Source: Streptomyces formicae (GTDB taxonomy: Bacteria > Actinomycetota > Actinomycetes > Streptomycetales > Streptomycetaceae). Taken from it: DNA of 64,000 bases. The number at the start of each line of letters is the position of its first letter. The stretch's first letter is position 1. Of the stretch, positions 49,666 through 59,289 are shown piece after piece. The stretch lies in NCBI RefSeq assembly GCF_002556545.1, contig NZ_CP022685.1:5062001-5126000 (forward strand), given 5' to 3'. The position numbers and the translations under genes are program-made. The notes under the pieces are model-generated. The model searched no databases. It saw nothing but the letters and a program-made list of their open reading frames with translations, and had not been told where the DNA came from.

Positions 49666-51071
49666 GCCGGACCGTTGCCATCCTCGCGTTCCCCGCCCGA
49701 CACTTCGGCAAGCCTGCGATGTTCGGCCGCCTTCTTCTCGTAGATGGCGGCCATCCGGAGGTGGTAGTCCGGCTTGTCCTGCTCGTAGACGTCGGGGATG
49801 CCGTCGAGGTCGTCGTCGCGCTCCTCGTCCTCCCACAGCTTGCGGTACTTGGCGTTCCGCAGCTTCAGGAGGATTCCGGAGAGCACGGCCGCGATGAGCG
49901 AGCCCATCAGGACCGCGGCCTTGATCTCGTCGGTGAGCAGCGGGTCCTCGGTGAAGGCGAGTTCGCCGATCAGCAGCGAGACGGTGAAGCCGATACCGGC
50001 CAGTGAGGCGACGGCGAACACGTCCGGCCAGGCCAGGTCCTCGTTCAGCTCGGCCTTGGTGAAGCGCGCCGCGAGCCAGGTGCCGCCGAAGATGCCGACC
50101 GCCTTGCCGACCACGAGACCGAGCACCACACCGAGCGTCTCCGGCGTGGTGAAGACGTCGCCGAGCACCCCGCCCGAGACGGCCACACCGGCGCTGAACA
50201 GGGCGAACAGCGGTACGGCGAGGCCCGCGGAGAGGGGACGTACGAGGTGTTCGATGTGCTCGCCGGGGGAGTGCTCCTCGCTCTCGTCCTCCTTGTGGCA
50301 GCGCAGCATCAGGCCCATGGCGACGCCCGCGATGGTGGCGTGGATGCCGCTGTTGTACATCAGGCCCCAGATGGCGAGCGCCAGCGGAACGTAGATGTAC
50401 CAGCCGCGGACCCGCTTCCTGAGCAGCAGCCAGAAGACGGCGAGGCCGAGGACGGCGCCGCCGAGCGCCGCGAAGTTGAGGTCGCTGGTGAAGAACACCG
50501 CGATGATCAGGATCGCGAAGAGGTCGTCGACGACGGCGAGGGTGAGCAGGAAGGCGCGCAGCGCCGACGGCAGCGAGGTGCCGATGACCGCGAGGACCGC
50601 GAGCGCGAAGGCGATGTCGGTCGCGGTCGGCACGGCCCAGCCGTCCATCGAGCCGCCGCCGACCGTGTTGGCCAGGACGTACACGAGCGCGGGCACGGCC
50701 ATGCCGCAGAGCGCGGCGACGACGGGGAGGGCCGCGGCCTTCGGGTCGCGCAGGTCACCCGCGACCAGTTCGCGCTTGAGCTCGATGCCCGCCACGAAGA
50801 AGAAGACCGCGAGGAGGCCGTCGGCCGCCCAGTGCTGGATGGAAAGGTCGAGGCCGAGCGAGCCGATCCCGAGGTGGAAGCCCCGTACGGATTCGTAGGA
50901 GCCGCCGGCCGTGTTGGCCCAGATCAGTGCGGTGACCGCGGCGATGAGCAGCAGCACGCCGCCGACGGTCTCGGTGCGCAGCGCGTTGGCGACGAAGTTC
51001 CGCTCGGGGAGCGAAAGGCGTCCGAGCACCTTGCGGTTGTGGTTGTTGCTGCTGGGGGCGGGCGCGGCCAC
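49662..51071 (-). CDS. nhaA: Na+/H+ antiporter NhaA
   Basis: A 469-residue NhaA-type antiporter. Typical segments: LLIAAVTALIWANTAGGSYE, FFFVAGIELKRELVAGDL, PTATDIAFALAVLAVIGTSLP with the TATDIAF unwound helix, LTLAVVDDLFAILIIAVFFT with the two ion-binding Asp (VVDD), and GIGFTVSLLIGELAF. It trades two protons for one Na+. An extra C-terminal cytoplasmic tail with KLRNAKYRKLWEDEERDDDLDGIPDVYEQDKP is longer than in E. coli. I start at GTG 51071 since GGAGG lies nine bases upstream. Confidence 0.94.
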   Translation of the reverse strand: MAAPAPSSNNHNRKVLGRLSLPERNFVANALRTETVGGVLLLIAAVTALIWANTAGGSYESVRGFHLGIGSLGLDLSIQHWAADGLLAVFFFVAGIELKRELVAGDLRDPKAAALPVVAALCGMAVPALVYVLANTVGGGSMDGWAVPTATDIAFALAVLAVIGTSLPSALRAFLLTLAVVDDLFAILIIAVFFTSDLNFAALGGAVLGLAVFWLLLRKRVRGWYIYVPLALAIWGLMYNSGIHATIAGVAMGLMLRCHKEDESEEHSPGEHIEHLVRPLSAGLAVPLFALFSAGVAVSGGVLGDVFTTPETLGVVLGLVVGKAVGIFGGTWLAARFTKAELNEDLAWPDVFAVASLAGIGFTVSLLIGELAFTEDPLLTDEIKAAVLMGSLIAAVLSGILLKLRNAKYRKLWEDEERDDDLDGIPDVYEQDKPDYHLRMAAIYEKKAAEHRRLAEVSGGEREDGNGPA

Positions 51072-51224
51072 GAGAGTCGACCTCCGGTCGGGTAGGCAGG
51101 ACAAAGCTCATGCCGACCAGACTTCCCGGCGCACCTAGATCTTTCTTGTCGCGTTGTTGACGCGATCCTTAGCGTACCTAACGTGCGCCCGGACGTATCC
51201 AGTGATCTTCACCTTAAGCACAAA

Positions 51225-51259
51225 AAGGGCACCCGGCGCGCTTGGCGCCGGGTGCCCTT
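51225..51259 (-). terminator. terminator of acs
   Basis: Arms AAGGGCACCCGGCGC (51225-51239) and its complement (51245-51259), loop of five. On the minus strand it is followed by TTTTTG, 30 bases after the acs stop. Confidence 0.9.
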
Positions 51260-51288
51260 GGTCCGCCCGAGGGCGGCTGATCAGCTGA

Positions 51289-53247
51289 TCAGTCCTCGCT
51301 GGACGCCGAGGGCAGCTTCGTCTGGATGAGGTCCATCACGGAGGAGTCCGTGAGCGTGGTGACGTCACCGAGCTCGCGGTTCTCCGCGACGTCCCGCAGC
51401 AGGCGCCGCATGATCTTCCCGGACCGGGTCTTCGGCAGCTCGGCCACCGGCAGGACCCGCTTGGGCTTGGCGATGGGGCCGAGCGTGGCGCCCACGTGGT
51501 TGCGCAGCTCCGCGACGAGCCCCTCGTCCTCGGCGTCCGCCGTGCCCCGCAGGATCACGAAGGCGACGATGGCCTGGCCCGTCGTCTGGTCCGCCGCGCC
51601 CACGACCGCCGCCTCGGCGACCGCCGGGTGCGAGACGAGCGCCGACTCGACCTCGGTGGTGGAGATGTTGTGCCCGGAGACGAGCATCACGTCGTCCACC
51701 CGGCCGAGCAGCCAGATGTCGCCGTCCTCGTCCTTCTTGGCACCGTCTCCCGCGAAGTACCTGCCCTCGAAGCGCGACCAGTACGTGTCGATGAACCGCT
51801 GGTCGTCGCCCCAGATGGTGCGCAGCATGGACGGCCACGGCTCGGTCAGGACCAGGTAGCCGCCGCCCCCGTCCGGCACCTCGTTCGCCTCGTCGTCGAC
51901 GATGGTGGCCGAGATGCCCGGCAGGGCGCGCTGGGCGCTGCCCGGCTTGGTCTCGGTGACGCCCGGCAGCGGCGAGATCATCATCGCGCCGGTCTCGGTC
52001 TGCCACCAGGTGTCCACGATGGGGCACTTGTCGCCGCCGATGTTCTTCCGGTACCAGATCCACGCCTCGGGGTTGATCGGCTCGCCGACCGACCCGAGCA
52101 CCCGCAGGCTGCTGAGGTCGAACTTCGCGGGGATGTCGTCGCCCCACTTCATGAACGTCCGGATCGCGGTCGGCGCCGTGTAGAGGATGGTGACCCCGTA
52201 CTTCTGGACGATCTCCCAGAAGCGGCCCTGGTGGGGGGTGTCGGGGGTGCCCTCGTACATCACCTGCGTCGCGCCGTTGGCCAGCGGGCCGTACGTGATG
52301 TACGAGTGCCCGGTGACCCAGCCGATGTCGGCCGTGCACCAGTAGACGTCGGTCTCCGGCTTGAGGTCGAAGACGGCGTGGTGGGTGTAGGCCGCCTGCG
52401 TGAGATAGCCGCCCGAGGTGTGCAGGATGCCCTTCGGCTTACCCGTGGTGCCCGAGGTGTAGAGGATGAAGAGCGGGTGCTCCGCGTCGAACGCCTCGGG
52501 GGTGTGCTCGGCGGACTGGCGCTGCGTGATCTCGTGCCACCACACGTCGCGGCCCTCGGTCCACGCCACGTCCTGCTTCGTGCGCTGGACGACGAGGACC
52601 TTCTCGACCCCGGCGACCCGGGTCACGGCCTCGTCCACGGCGGGCTTGAGCGCGGACGGCTTGCCCCTGCGGTAGCCGCCGTCGGAGGTGATGACGACCT
52701 TGGCGTCGGCGTCCTCGATGCGCTTGGCGATGGCGTCCGCCGAGAAGCCGCCGAAGACCACCGAGTGGGCGGCGCCGATGCGGGCGCAGGCCAGCATCGC
52801 GATGACCGCCTCGGGGATCATCGGCAGGTAGACGGCGACCCGGTCGCCCTTCCGGACGCCCAGCTCGGTCAGGGCGTTGGCCGCCCGGCTGACCTCGTCC
52901 TTCAGCTCCGCATAGGTGATGGCCCGGCTGTCGCCGGGCTCACCCTCGAAGTGGATCGCGACGCGCTCGCCGTTGCCCGCCTCCACGTGGCGGTCGACGC
53001 AGTTGTACGCGACGTTGAGCTTCCCGTCGGCGAACCACTTGGCGAACGGCGGGTTCGACCAGTCGAGCGTCTCGGTCGGCTCCGTGGCCCAGGTCAGCCG
53101 GCGGGCCTGCTCGGCCCAGAAGCCGAGCCGGTCAGCCTTGGCCTGCTCGTACGCCTCCGCCGTGACGTTGGCGGCTGCGGCCAGCTCCGCCGGCGGCGCG
53201 AAGCGACGCTCCTCCTTCAAGAGGTTGGCCAGGCTTTCGTTGCTCAC
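51289..53247 (-). CDS. acs: acetyl-CoA synthetase
   Basis: A 652-residue acetate:CoA ligase (AMP-forming), the exact usual length. Adenylation motifs: [72 protein letters not shown], and the C-terminal catalytic Lys region [15 protein letters not shown], the Lys that is acetylated for control. It makes acetyl-CoA from acetate. GTG 53247 is set by AAGGGAGATGTC; a longer frame to 53289 lacks a site. It ends in a strong terminator and is upstream of nhaA. Confidence 0.96.
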   Translation of the reverse strand: MSNESLANLLKEERRFAPPAELAAAANVTAEAYEQAKADRLGFWAEQARRLTWATEPTETLDWSNPPFAKWFADGKLNVAYNCVDRHVEAGNGERVAIHFEGEPGDSRAITYAELKDEVSRAANALTELGVRKGDRVAVYLPMIPEAVIAMLACARIGAAHSVVFGGFSADAIAKRIEDADAKVVITSDGGYRRGKPSALKPAVDEAVTRVAGVEKVLVVQRTKQDVAWTEGRDVWWHEITQRQSAEHTPEAFDAEHPLFILYTSGTTGKPKGILHTSGGYLTQAAYTHHAVFDLKPETDVYWCTADIGWVTGHSYITYGPLANGATQVMYEGTPDTPHQGRFWEIVQKYGVTILYTAPTAIRTFMKWGDDIPAKFDLSSLRVLGSVGEPINPEAWIWYRKNIGGDKCPIVDTWWQTETGAMMISPLPGVTETKPGSAQRALPGISATIVDDEANEVPDGGGGYLVLTEPWPSMLRTIWGDDQRFIDTYWSRFEGRYFAGDGAKKDEDGDIWLLGRVDDVMLVSGHNISTTEVESALVSHPAVAEAAVVGAADQTTGQAIVAFVILRGTADAEDEGLVAELRNHVGATLGPIAKPKRVLPVAELPKTRSGKIMRRLLRDVAENRELGDVTTLTDSSVMDLIQTKLPSASSED

Positions 53248-53374
53248 GACATCTCCCTTTCCCAGGGTGTCCGTTGTGTCCGAAGCCACAGCTCATCAGA
53301 CACAACCCGTGGTGACAAGGGTCTGCCGAAAATTGGTTTAGACCTTTACCTGAAGAGCGTCCGCCGGACAGGTC

Positions 53375-55705
53375 CTAGACGGTGACCCGCGCCGTGGGCG
53401 CCACCTGATCGAAGACCTCGTCGGGCAGTTGCTCCGCGCCGGTGCCCTCCGTGAGGAGATAGGCCTGCGCCTCTCCGACGTGGAAGTACATACCGTGCAG
53501 CTCAAGATCACCTTCGGCAAGTCGGCGCGCCACCGACTCGTGCGCCCTCAAGTGCTCCAGTTGCTGCACCACGTTGGTGAGACAGAGCTGCTCGACCGCG
53601 TCGGCGGGCGCGCGCCCGGCCAGCCGCGCCCACGCCCTGTCCTGCGCGCCCATCCGCTCCAGGCTCGGCTGCCCGTGCCGCAGCCAGCGCCGCAGCGGCG
53701 TCTGCGCGCCCCCGGGCGGGGTGGTGAGCAGCGCCTGCATCGCGCCGCACCCGGAGTGCCCGCACACGGTGATGGACCGCACCTTGAGCACGTCCATCGC
53801 GTACTCGATCGCGGCGCCCACCGAGTCGTCCCCGCTCTCGGCGCCCGGCAGCGGCACCAGATTGCCCACATTGCGTACGACGAAGAGGTCGCCGGGACCG
53901 CTCGACGTGATCATCGAGGTGACGACCCTGGAGTCCGCGCAGGTCAGGAAGAGCTGTGCGGGCTGCTGCCCCTCACGCGCGAGCCTGGCGAGCTCGCCGC
54001 GCACATGGGGTGCCGTGTTCCGCTGGAACGCGCTGATACCGGTGGCCAGTTGATGCCCGCTCGGTCGCCCCGCGTGCTGCTCCTCCTCCTGCGGGCGGTC
54101 GCAGTGGTGGTTGCGCCAGGGCGTCCAGGGGCGGCAGCAGGAGTGCGAGGCGCTCGCCGGTTCGGCGATGCGGGTGCCCGCGCGCCCGGTGACCTCGACG
54201 GTCCCGCCGTGCGCGGTGTGGGCGTCCTGCCAGCACTGCAGCGATTCGTACGCGGCGTGGTCCATGAAGGAGCCGTCCAACTCCACCACGGCGTCGGCCC
54301 CTTGCGGCACCAGGTGCAGCGTCCTGCTGAGCCGGGGCACCGCGAGGAACGTCAACTGGCCCCGCACGCGCACGTGGTGGACCCCCTCCCTCTCCTCGTG
54401 CGTGATCCGCGTACGGGCGAGGCGGTGCATGGCGACGCACACGGCGACGGCGATGCCGAGCCCCACGCCTTCGAGGACCCCGAGGAAGACCACGCCGAGG
54501 GTGGTGACGGCGTACACGAGGATCTCGCGGTGGCGGGTGATCGTACGGATGTGGTTCAGGCTGACCATCTGGATGCCGACGGCCATGACGAGGGCGGCGA
54601 GGGCCGCGAGGGGGATCAGCTCCAGGACGGGGACCAGGAGCAGCGCGGCCACTACTACCCAAACGCCGTGCAGCATCGTGGAGTTCCTGCTGACGGCGCC
54701 CGCGCGCACATTGGCCACGCTGCGCACGGCGACTCCGGCGACGGGCAGTCCGCCGAGCGCGCCGGAGACGATGTTGGCGGTGCCCTGGCCGAGCAGCTCG
54801 CGGTTGAGGTCGGAGCGGCGCACGCCCGCGTTCAGCTCGGGCCGCTTGGAGAGCAGCTTGTCGACGGCGACGGCGCCGAGCAGCGACTGCACGCTGCACA
54901 CGAGGGTGATGGTGAGAACGGCCGCGACGAGCCCGAGCGCGGGCCCTTCGGGCAGCCCCACCAGCGCGTGACTGCGCCACGAGGGCAGATCGACCATGTC
55001 CAGGTGGAGATGGGCGAGTGCGGCGACGACGGTCGCGAGGGCCACCGAGACGAGCGCGGCGGGCACGACGCGGGCGATCCGGCCGAGGCGCCCGGGAATC
55101 CGCGGCCACAGCAGCAGGATCGCCAGCGTGAGGACGCTGATCGACAGCGCGGCCGGATGCAGGTCGGCGAGTTGGGCGGGCAGTGAGCGGAGGTTGTCGA
55201 GCACGGAGCTCTGCGGGGTGCCGCCGAGCACGATGTGCAGCTGGGCGACGGCGATGGCGACGCCGATACCGGCCAGCATGCCGTGGACGACGGCGGGGCT
55301 CACGGCGAGCGCGGTGCGGGCCACGCGCAGGCAGCCGAGGCCGAGTTGGGCGAGTCCGGCGAGCACGGTGATGGCGCAGGTGGTCCGCCATCCGTACCGC
55401 TGGATGAGGTCGGCGGTGACCACGGTGAGTCCGGCGGCGGGGCCGCTGACCTGGAGGGCGGATCCGCCGATCCGGCCCGCGACCAGGCCGCCGACGGCGG
55501 CGGCGACCAGGCCCGCCTGGAGCGGGGCGCCGGTGGCCAGGGCGATGCCGAGGGAGAGCGGCAGCGCGATCAGGAAGACGGCGACCGACGCGGAGAGGTC
55601 GGCGCTCGCGATGCGGAACTTCTTGCGGGGCGGTGGGGCGTGCGGGTTGTTGGCGCGGGGCGTGTGGGCCGAGTCGGTGGTGCGAGTGGGGACGCAGGCA
55701 GACAT
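53375..55705 (-). CDS. SulP transporter-carbonic anhydrase fusion
   Basis: A 776-residue two-domain protein. Residues about 30-490 form a SulP anion transporter with helix pattern ASVAVFLIALPLSLGIALATGAP, GLVAGRIGGSALQVSGPAAG and PVAGVAVRSVANVRAGA. From about 490 a short STAS-like part, then from about 590 a beta-carbonic anhydrase: FLTCADSRVVTSM (Cys, Asp-Arg), VRNVGNLVPL, VCGHSGCGAMQAL (His, Cys). A linker rich in Trp, Cys and Glu joins the two. It probably carries bicarbonate (or sulphate) with on-site CO2/HCO3- exchange at the membrane. ATG 55705 follows GGAGGAG. Confidence 0.93.
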   Translation of the reverse strand: MSACVPTRTTDSAHTPRANNPHAPPPRKKFRIASADLSASVAVFLIALPLSLGIALATGAPLQAGLVAAAVGGLVAGRIGGSALQVSGPAAGLTVVTADLIQRYGWRTTCAITVLAGLAQLGLGCLRVARTALAVSPAVVHGMLAGIGVAIAVAQLHIVLGGTPQSSVLDNLRSLPAQLADLHPAALSISVLTLAILLLWPRIPGRLGRIARVVPAALVSVALATVVAALAHLHLDMVDLPSWRSHALVGLPEGPALGLVAAVLTITLVCSVQSLLGAVAVDKLLSKRPELNAGVRRSDLNRELLGQGTANIVSGALGGLPVAGVAVRSVANVRAGAVSRNSTMLHGVWVVVAALLLVPVLELIPLAALAALVMAVGIQMVSLNHIRTITRHREILVYAVTTLGVVFLGVLEGVGLGIAVAVCVAMHRLARTRITHEEREGVHHVRVRGQLTFLAVPRLSRTLHLVPQGADAVVELDGSFMDHAAYESLQCWQDAHTAHGGTVEVTGRAGTRIAEPASASHSCCRPWTPWRNHHCDRPQEEEQHAGRPSGHQLATGISAFQRNTAPHVRGELARLAREGQQPAQLFLTCADSRVVTSMITSSGPGDLFVVRNVGNLVPLPGAESGDDSVGAAIEYAMDVLKVRSITVCGHSGCGAMQALLTTPPGGAQTPLRRWLRHGQPSLERMGAQDRAWARLAGRAPADAVEQLCLTNVVQQLEHLRAHESVARRLAEGDLELHGMYFHVGEAQAYLLTEGTGAEQLPDEVFDQVAPTARVTV

Positions 55706-56002
55706 GTTTCCCGTCTCCTCCGGGGCAGCGCGGTCGCGGGACAAGGGGTCCTCCGGAGATGTCCGGAGGGCGGGTCGCGGCCGTGGGTCACGGCGTGCAG
55801 CGGCGGGATATCTCAACTCTCGGTAAACGAACCGTAATGCAGAGTAAAGGTCGCGGATGGAATTTCGGTGCAAATAGGGTAATCAATCACTCCAAAGAGT
55901 GAATAAGAACTTTCGTCGGCTTGTCGGAACACGACATTCCGGGCTCCGTGCGAGGTTGCTGGCGATCTGTCCCGACTTGCATGGAAAGAAGGTGGGCGGA
56001 AG

Positions 56003-57283
56003 ATGGCCGCCACCCGGAGGATCGTCGCGAGCCTCACCGCCCTCGTGGCGTGCGTCGCGGCACTGGCAGGCTGCGCCGAACGCGGTGGCGCCAAGGACGG
56101 CGCGGGGGAAGGGGCTTCCGGCGCGAAGAAGGCGGCGGGCGCCGCGGCGCCCAAGGCCCCGGTCCGCATGATCGGCGACGGCTCCACGGCGTTCACCGGC
56201 CAGCAGCCGCACCTGCCGAGACCCGAGCGCCTGAAGCCCGGTCAGAAACCACCCCAGTTCGTGGTCTTCTCCTGGGACGGCGCGGGCGAGGACAGCCAGA
56301 AGCTGTTCTCGCACTTCCGCAAGGTCGCCAAGCGCAACAACGCCACGATGACCTACTTCCTCAGCGGCGTGTACATGCTGCCCGAGGCGAAGCGCGAGCT
56401 CTACAAGCCGCCGCAGCACCTGGCGGGCAGCTCGGACATCGGCTTCAACGACCGCAAGGGAATCAAGGACACCGTGGACCAGCTCCGCGGCGCCTGGCTC
56501 GAGGGCAATGAGGTCGGCACCCACTTCAACGGCCACTTCTGCGGCGCGGGCCGCGGCGTCGGCGAGTGGTCCGTCGAGGACTGGAAGAGCGAGATCAACC
56601 AGGCCAAGTCCTTCGTGAAGGCGTGGAAGACGAACACGGGCATGAAGAAGGCGCAGCCGCTGCCCTTCGACTACGACAAGGAACTGGTCGGCGCCCGCAC
56701 CCCCTGCCTGGAGGGCCAGAAGAACTTCATGCGCGCCGCGCGGGAGTTGGGCTTCCGCTACGACACCAGCGGGGTCAACAACCAGCTGTGGCCCAAGAAG
56801 AAGGAAGGGCTCTGGGACCTGTCGATGCAGCTCGTCCCGGTCCCCGGGCGCCAGTTCGAGACGCTCACCATGGACTACAACTTCATGGTCAACCAGTCGG
56901 GTTCGACCTCGCACGGCGACCCCGCCAAGCACGAGTACTGGGGCGACCAGATGCGTGACGGCCTGCTCCAGGGCTTCGACCGCGCCTACAAGGGCAACCG
57001 CGCGCCGCTGATCATCGGCAACCACTTCGAGTCCTGGAACGGCGGCACGTACATGCGGGCCATCGAGGAGACCATCGGATCGGTCTGCACCAAGCCCGAG
57101 GTGCGCTGTGTCTCCTTCCGCCAGCTCTCCGACTGGCTGGACGCGCAGGACCCGAAGACGCTGGCGAAGCTGACGAAGCTTCCGGTGGGCAAGGCCCCGA
57201 AGGAGGGCTGGCCCGCCTTCCTCTCGGCCAGGCCCGCACCGGCCCCGAAGGGCGTCCCGGGCGCCCCGGCGGTCAAGCCGTAG
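56003..57283 (+). CDS. polysaccharide-deacetylase-like lipoprotein
   Basis: A 426-residue lipoprotein with signal and lipobox LAGC at 21-24 (ALAGC). The mature protein has an Ala/Lys/Gly linker and then a catalytic region reading VVFSWDGAGEDSQKLFSHF (in the place of the NodB motif 1), ATMTYFLSGVYML, NEVGTHFNGHFC (the H-x-H/N region) and FRYDTSGV. It is a NodB-fold carbohydrate esterase relative, but motifs are weakly canonical (D in WDG, H in GTHFNGHF). It probably acts on cell-wall polymers outside. Divergent from the SulP gene with a 297-base low-GC promoter region. Confidence 0.82.
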   Translation: MAATRRIVASLTALVACVAALAGCAERGGAKDGAGEGASGAKKAAGAAAPKAPVRMIGDGSTAFTGQQPHLPRPERLKPGQKPPQFVVFSWDGAGEDSQKLFSHFRKVAKRNNATMTYFLSGVYMLPEAKRELYKPPQHLAGSSDIGFNDRKGIKDTVDQLRGAWLEGNEVGTHFNGHFCGAGRGVGEWSVEDWKSEINQAKSFVKAWKTNTGMKKAQPLPFDYDKELVGARTPCLEGQKNFMRAARELGFRYDTSGVNNQLWPKKKEGLWDLSMQLVPVPGRQFETLTMDYNFMVNQSGSTSHGDPAKHEYWGDQMRDGLLQGFDRAYKGNRAPLIIGNHFESWNGGTYMRAIEETIGSVCTKPEVRCVSFRQLSDWLDAQDPKTLAKLTKLPVGKAPKEGWPAFLSARPAPAPKGVPGAPAVKP

Positions 57284-57324
57284 CGCCCGACAGCGCCGTC
57301 AAGTCCTGGACCCTGCGCGAGTGT

Positions 57325-58305
57325 TCACGCGGAAGCAGTGATCCGCTCGCGCAGGACGAAGTCGGGGTCGACCTGGTCGGCCAGGTCGGCACCCGTCCGC
57401 TCGTTGCCCCAGCTCTGCGCGTTCTTCAGGTGGAAGTGGACCATCTGGCGGGTGTAGCGCTCCCAGTCCCTGCGCTCGTACGAGGCGTCGACGGCGGCCT
57501 GAAGCGTCCGCAGGGAGCGCTGGTTGTCGTCCTCCAGGAGCTCGAAGCGGGGCGGGCGGCCCTTCTCCATGGCGCGCACCCAGTCCGAGTGGCCGACGGT
57601 CACCAGGAGGTCGTCGCCCACCTGCTCGCGCAGGAAGTCCAGGTCGTCCTCGCCCTGCACCTTGTTGCCGACGACCTTGAGGTCGACGCCGAAGTCCCGG
57701 GCGTACTCCTTGTACTGGCGATAGACGGAGACCCCCTTCTTCGTCGGCTCGGCCACCAGGAACGTCATGTCGAAGCGGGTGAACATGCCGGAGGCGAAGG
57801 AGTCCGAGCCCGCGGTCATGTCCACGACCGCGTACTCGTCACGGCCGTCGACCAGGTGGTTCAGGCACAGCTCCACCGCTCCCGTCTTGGAGTGGTAGCA
57901 GGCGACACCGAGGTCGGCTTCGGTGAACGGCCCGGTGACCATCAAACGCACGGCGCCGCCGTCGAGTTCCACCGGTCGCGCGCAGGCGTCGTAGACGGGG
58001 TTGTCCTCGCGCACCCGCAGCAGCCGCGAGCCCTCTCCGGGCGGCGTCGTCTTGATCATCGTGTCGGCGGAGGCGATGCGGGGGTTGGAGCCTCGCAGGT
58101 AGTCCTTGATGAGGGGCAGACGCGCGCCCATGGCGGGCAGCTCGGCGGCCGCCGCCTCGTCGAGGCCGAGCGCGGGGCCCAGGTGCTGGTTGATGTCGGC
58201 GTCCACCGCGATGACGGGGGCGCCGGTGGCGGCGAGGTGGCGGATGAAGAGCGAGGACAGGGTGGTCTTGCCGCTGCCGCCCTTCCCTACGAAAGCGATT
58301 TTCAT
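57325..58305 (-). CDS. CooC/MinD-like ATPase
   Basis: A 326-residue deviant-Walker ATPase. P-loop KGGSGKTTLSSLF is at residues 8-20; switch-like VIAVDADINQHLGPALG; Walker B VVDMTAGSDSFASGM. A later helical region (YKEYARDFGVDLKVVGNKV) and C-terminal ERITASA follow. This is a CooC-like nickel/metal-insertion or SRP-like group; no metalloenzyme gene is near. ATG at 58305 is close to the transcript start, since there is no ribosome site and the next gene diverges 101 bases away; a GTG two codons upstream is possible. Confidence 0.82.
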   Translation of the reverse strand: MKIAFVGKGGSGKTTLSSLFIRHLAATGAPVIAVDADINQHLGPALGLDEAAAAELPAMGARLPLIKDYLRGSNPRIASADTMIKTTPPGEGSRLLRVREDNPVYDACARPVELDGGAVRLMVTGPFTEADLGVACYHSKTGAVELCLNHLVDGRDEYAVVDMTAGSDSFASGMFTRFDMTFLVAEPTKKGVSVYRQYKEYARDFGVDLKVVGNKVQGEDDLDFLREQVGDDLLVTVGHSDWVRAMEKGRPPRFELLEDDNQRSLRTLQAAVDASYERRDWERYTRQMVHFHLKNAQSWGNERTGADLADQVDPDFVLRERITASA

Positions 58306-58397
58306 AACCACGTAGCGTAGCCGCTCGGATACGTGGGGTACTCGGTCCGCGTGAAGAAGACCACTCCTTCGTGGAGCGGCGCCCTGGAGTACGTAGG

Positions 58398-58417
58398 GTC
58401 GTACTCATGAGTACGAC
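58398..58417. promoter_or_regulatory. 20-bp perfect palindrome over the start codon of the Fic-like gene
   Basis: GTCGTACTCATGAGTACGAC contains the ATG of the next gene at 58407. A further half site GAGTACG lies at 58387-58393, inverted to CGTACTC at 58400-58406. A -10-like TAGGGT at 58394-58399 would give a transcript starting at or next to the ATG (leaderless). Confidence 0.7.
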
Positions 58418-59222
58418 AGCTGATCCGCTCGGAACCCTGGCCGGGCTGCCCGGCGTGCCCGACTCCGTGGACTCCGTGCGCAAGGCCGTGGACCGGGTCT
58501 ACGGACACCGGATCATGCGGCGCCGCAGCAACGAGATCACCTCCGAGGCCGCGCTGCGCGGAGCGCGCGGCTCCGCGGCGCTCTCCGGTGCGGAGTGGGC
58601 CCTGGAGGAGGTCCGTCGGCGCAGCGACTTCAGCGGTGACGGCGAGGCCCGCACCGTCGGTGCCGCCCTGCGGCTGACCGCGGAGGCGGGCCAACTCCTG
58701 TCCATCTGGCGGCAGTCGCCGCTGCGGGTCCTCGCGCGTCTGCACCTGGTCGCCTCGGCGGACGCCGACGAGGCGGCGGGGCGGCCGCGCCTCGCGGGCG
58801 AGTCCGTCGAGGAGCCCCTCGTCGAGTTGGCGCTGCCGGACGCGGACGAGGTGGCGGGCCGCCTCGAGGGCCTGTCGCAGCTGATCATCGCGGGCAGTGC
58901 GGCCCCCGCGCTGGTGATGGCCGCCGTGGTCCACGGCGAGCTGCTCAGCCTGCGGCCCTTCGGTTCGCACAACGGCCTGGTCGCGCGGGCCGCCGAGCGC
59001 ATCGTCCTGGTGGGCAGCGGCCTCGACCCGAAGTCGATCTGCCCGGCCGAGGCCGGGCACGCGGAGCAGGGCAGGGCGGCCTACGTGGCGGCGCTCGACG
59101 GCTACGCGTCGGGCACTCCGGAGGGCATGGCCGCCTGGATCGCGTACTGCGGCAGGGCGGTCGAGCTGGGCGTCAGGGAGTCGACGGCGGTCTGCGAGGC
59201 GATGCAGCGCGGCGCGGCCTAG
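58407..59222 (+). CDS. Fic/DOC-like protein with degenerate motif
   Basis: A 271-residue helical protein with a Fic-like core: AAVVHGELLSLRPFGSHNGLVARAAERIVL contains LRPFGSHNGLVAR where the canonical motif is HPFxxGNGR. The catalytic His and the GNGR loop are changed (R-P-F, H-N-G-L), so AMP transfer is doubtful. Annotated as an oxidoreductase in older databases as I recall. The ATG lies in a 20-bp palindrome and may be leaderless. As recalled this is SCO3559. A strong hairpin terminator follows. Confidence 0.75.
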   Translation: MSTTADPLGTLAGLPGVPDSVDSVRKAVDRVYGHRIMRRRSNEITSEAALRGARGSAALSGAEWALEEVRRRSDFSGDGEARTVGAALRLTAEAGQLLSIWRQSPLRVLARLHLVASADADEAAGRPRLAGESVEEPLVELALPDADEVAGRLEGLSQLIIAGSAAPALVMAAVVHGELLSLRPFGSHNGLVARAAERIVLVGSGLDPKSICPAEAGHAEQGRAAYVAALDGYASGTPEGMAAWIAYCGRAVELGVRESTAVCEAMQRGAA

Positions 59223-59261
59223 GAACGGCCGGACGGTCGGTTCAGGGCCCTGACAAGGGTT

Positions 59262-59289
59262 GCGGCGGTACGGAAATCCGTACCGCCGC
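59262..59289 (+). terminator. terminator of the Fic-like gene
   Basis: Thirteen-base arms GCGGCGGTACGGA (59262-59274) and TCCGTACCGCCGC (59277-59289), minimal loop, 39 bases past the stop. Confidence 0.85.
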
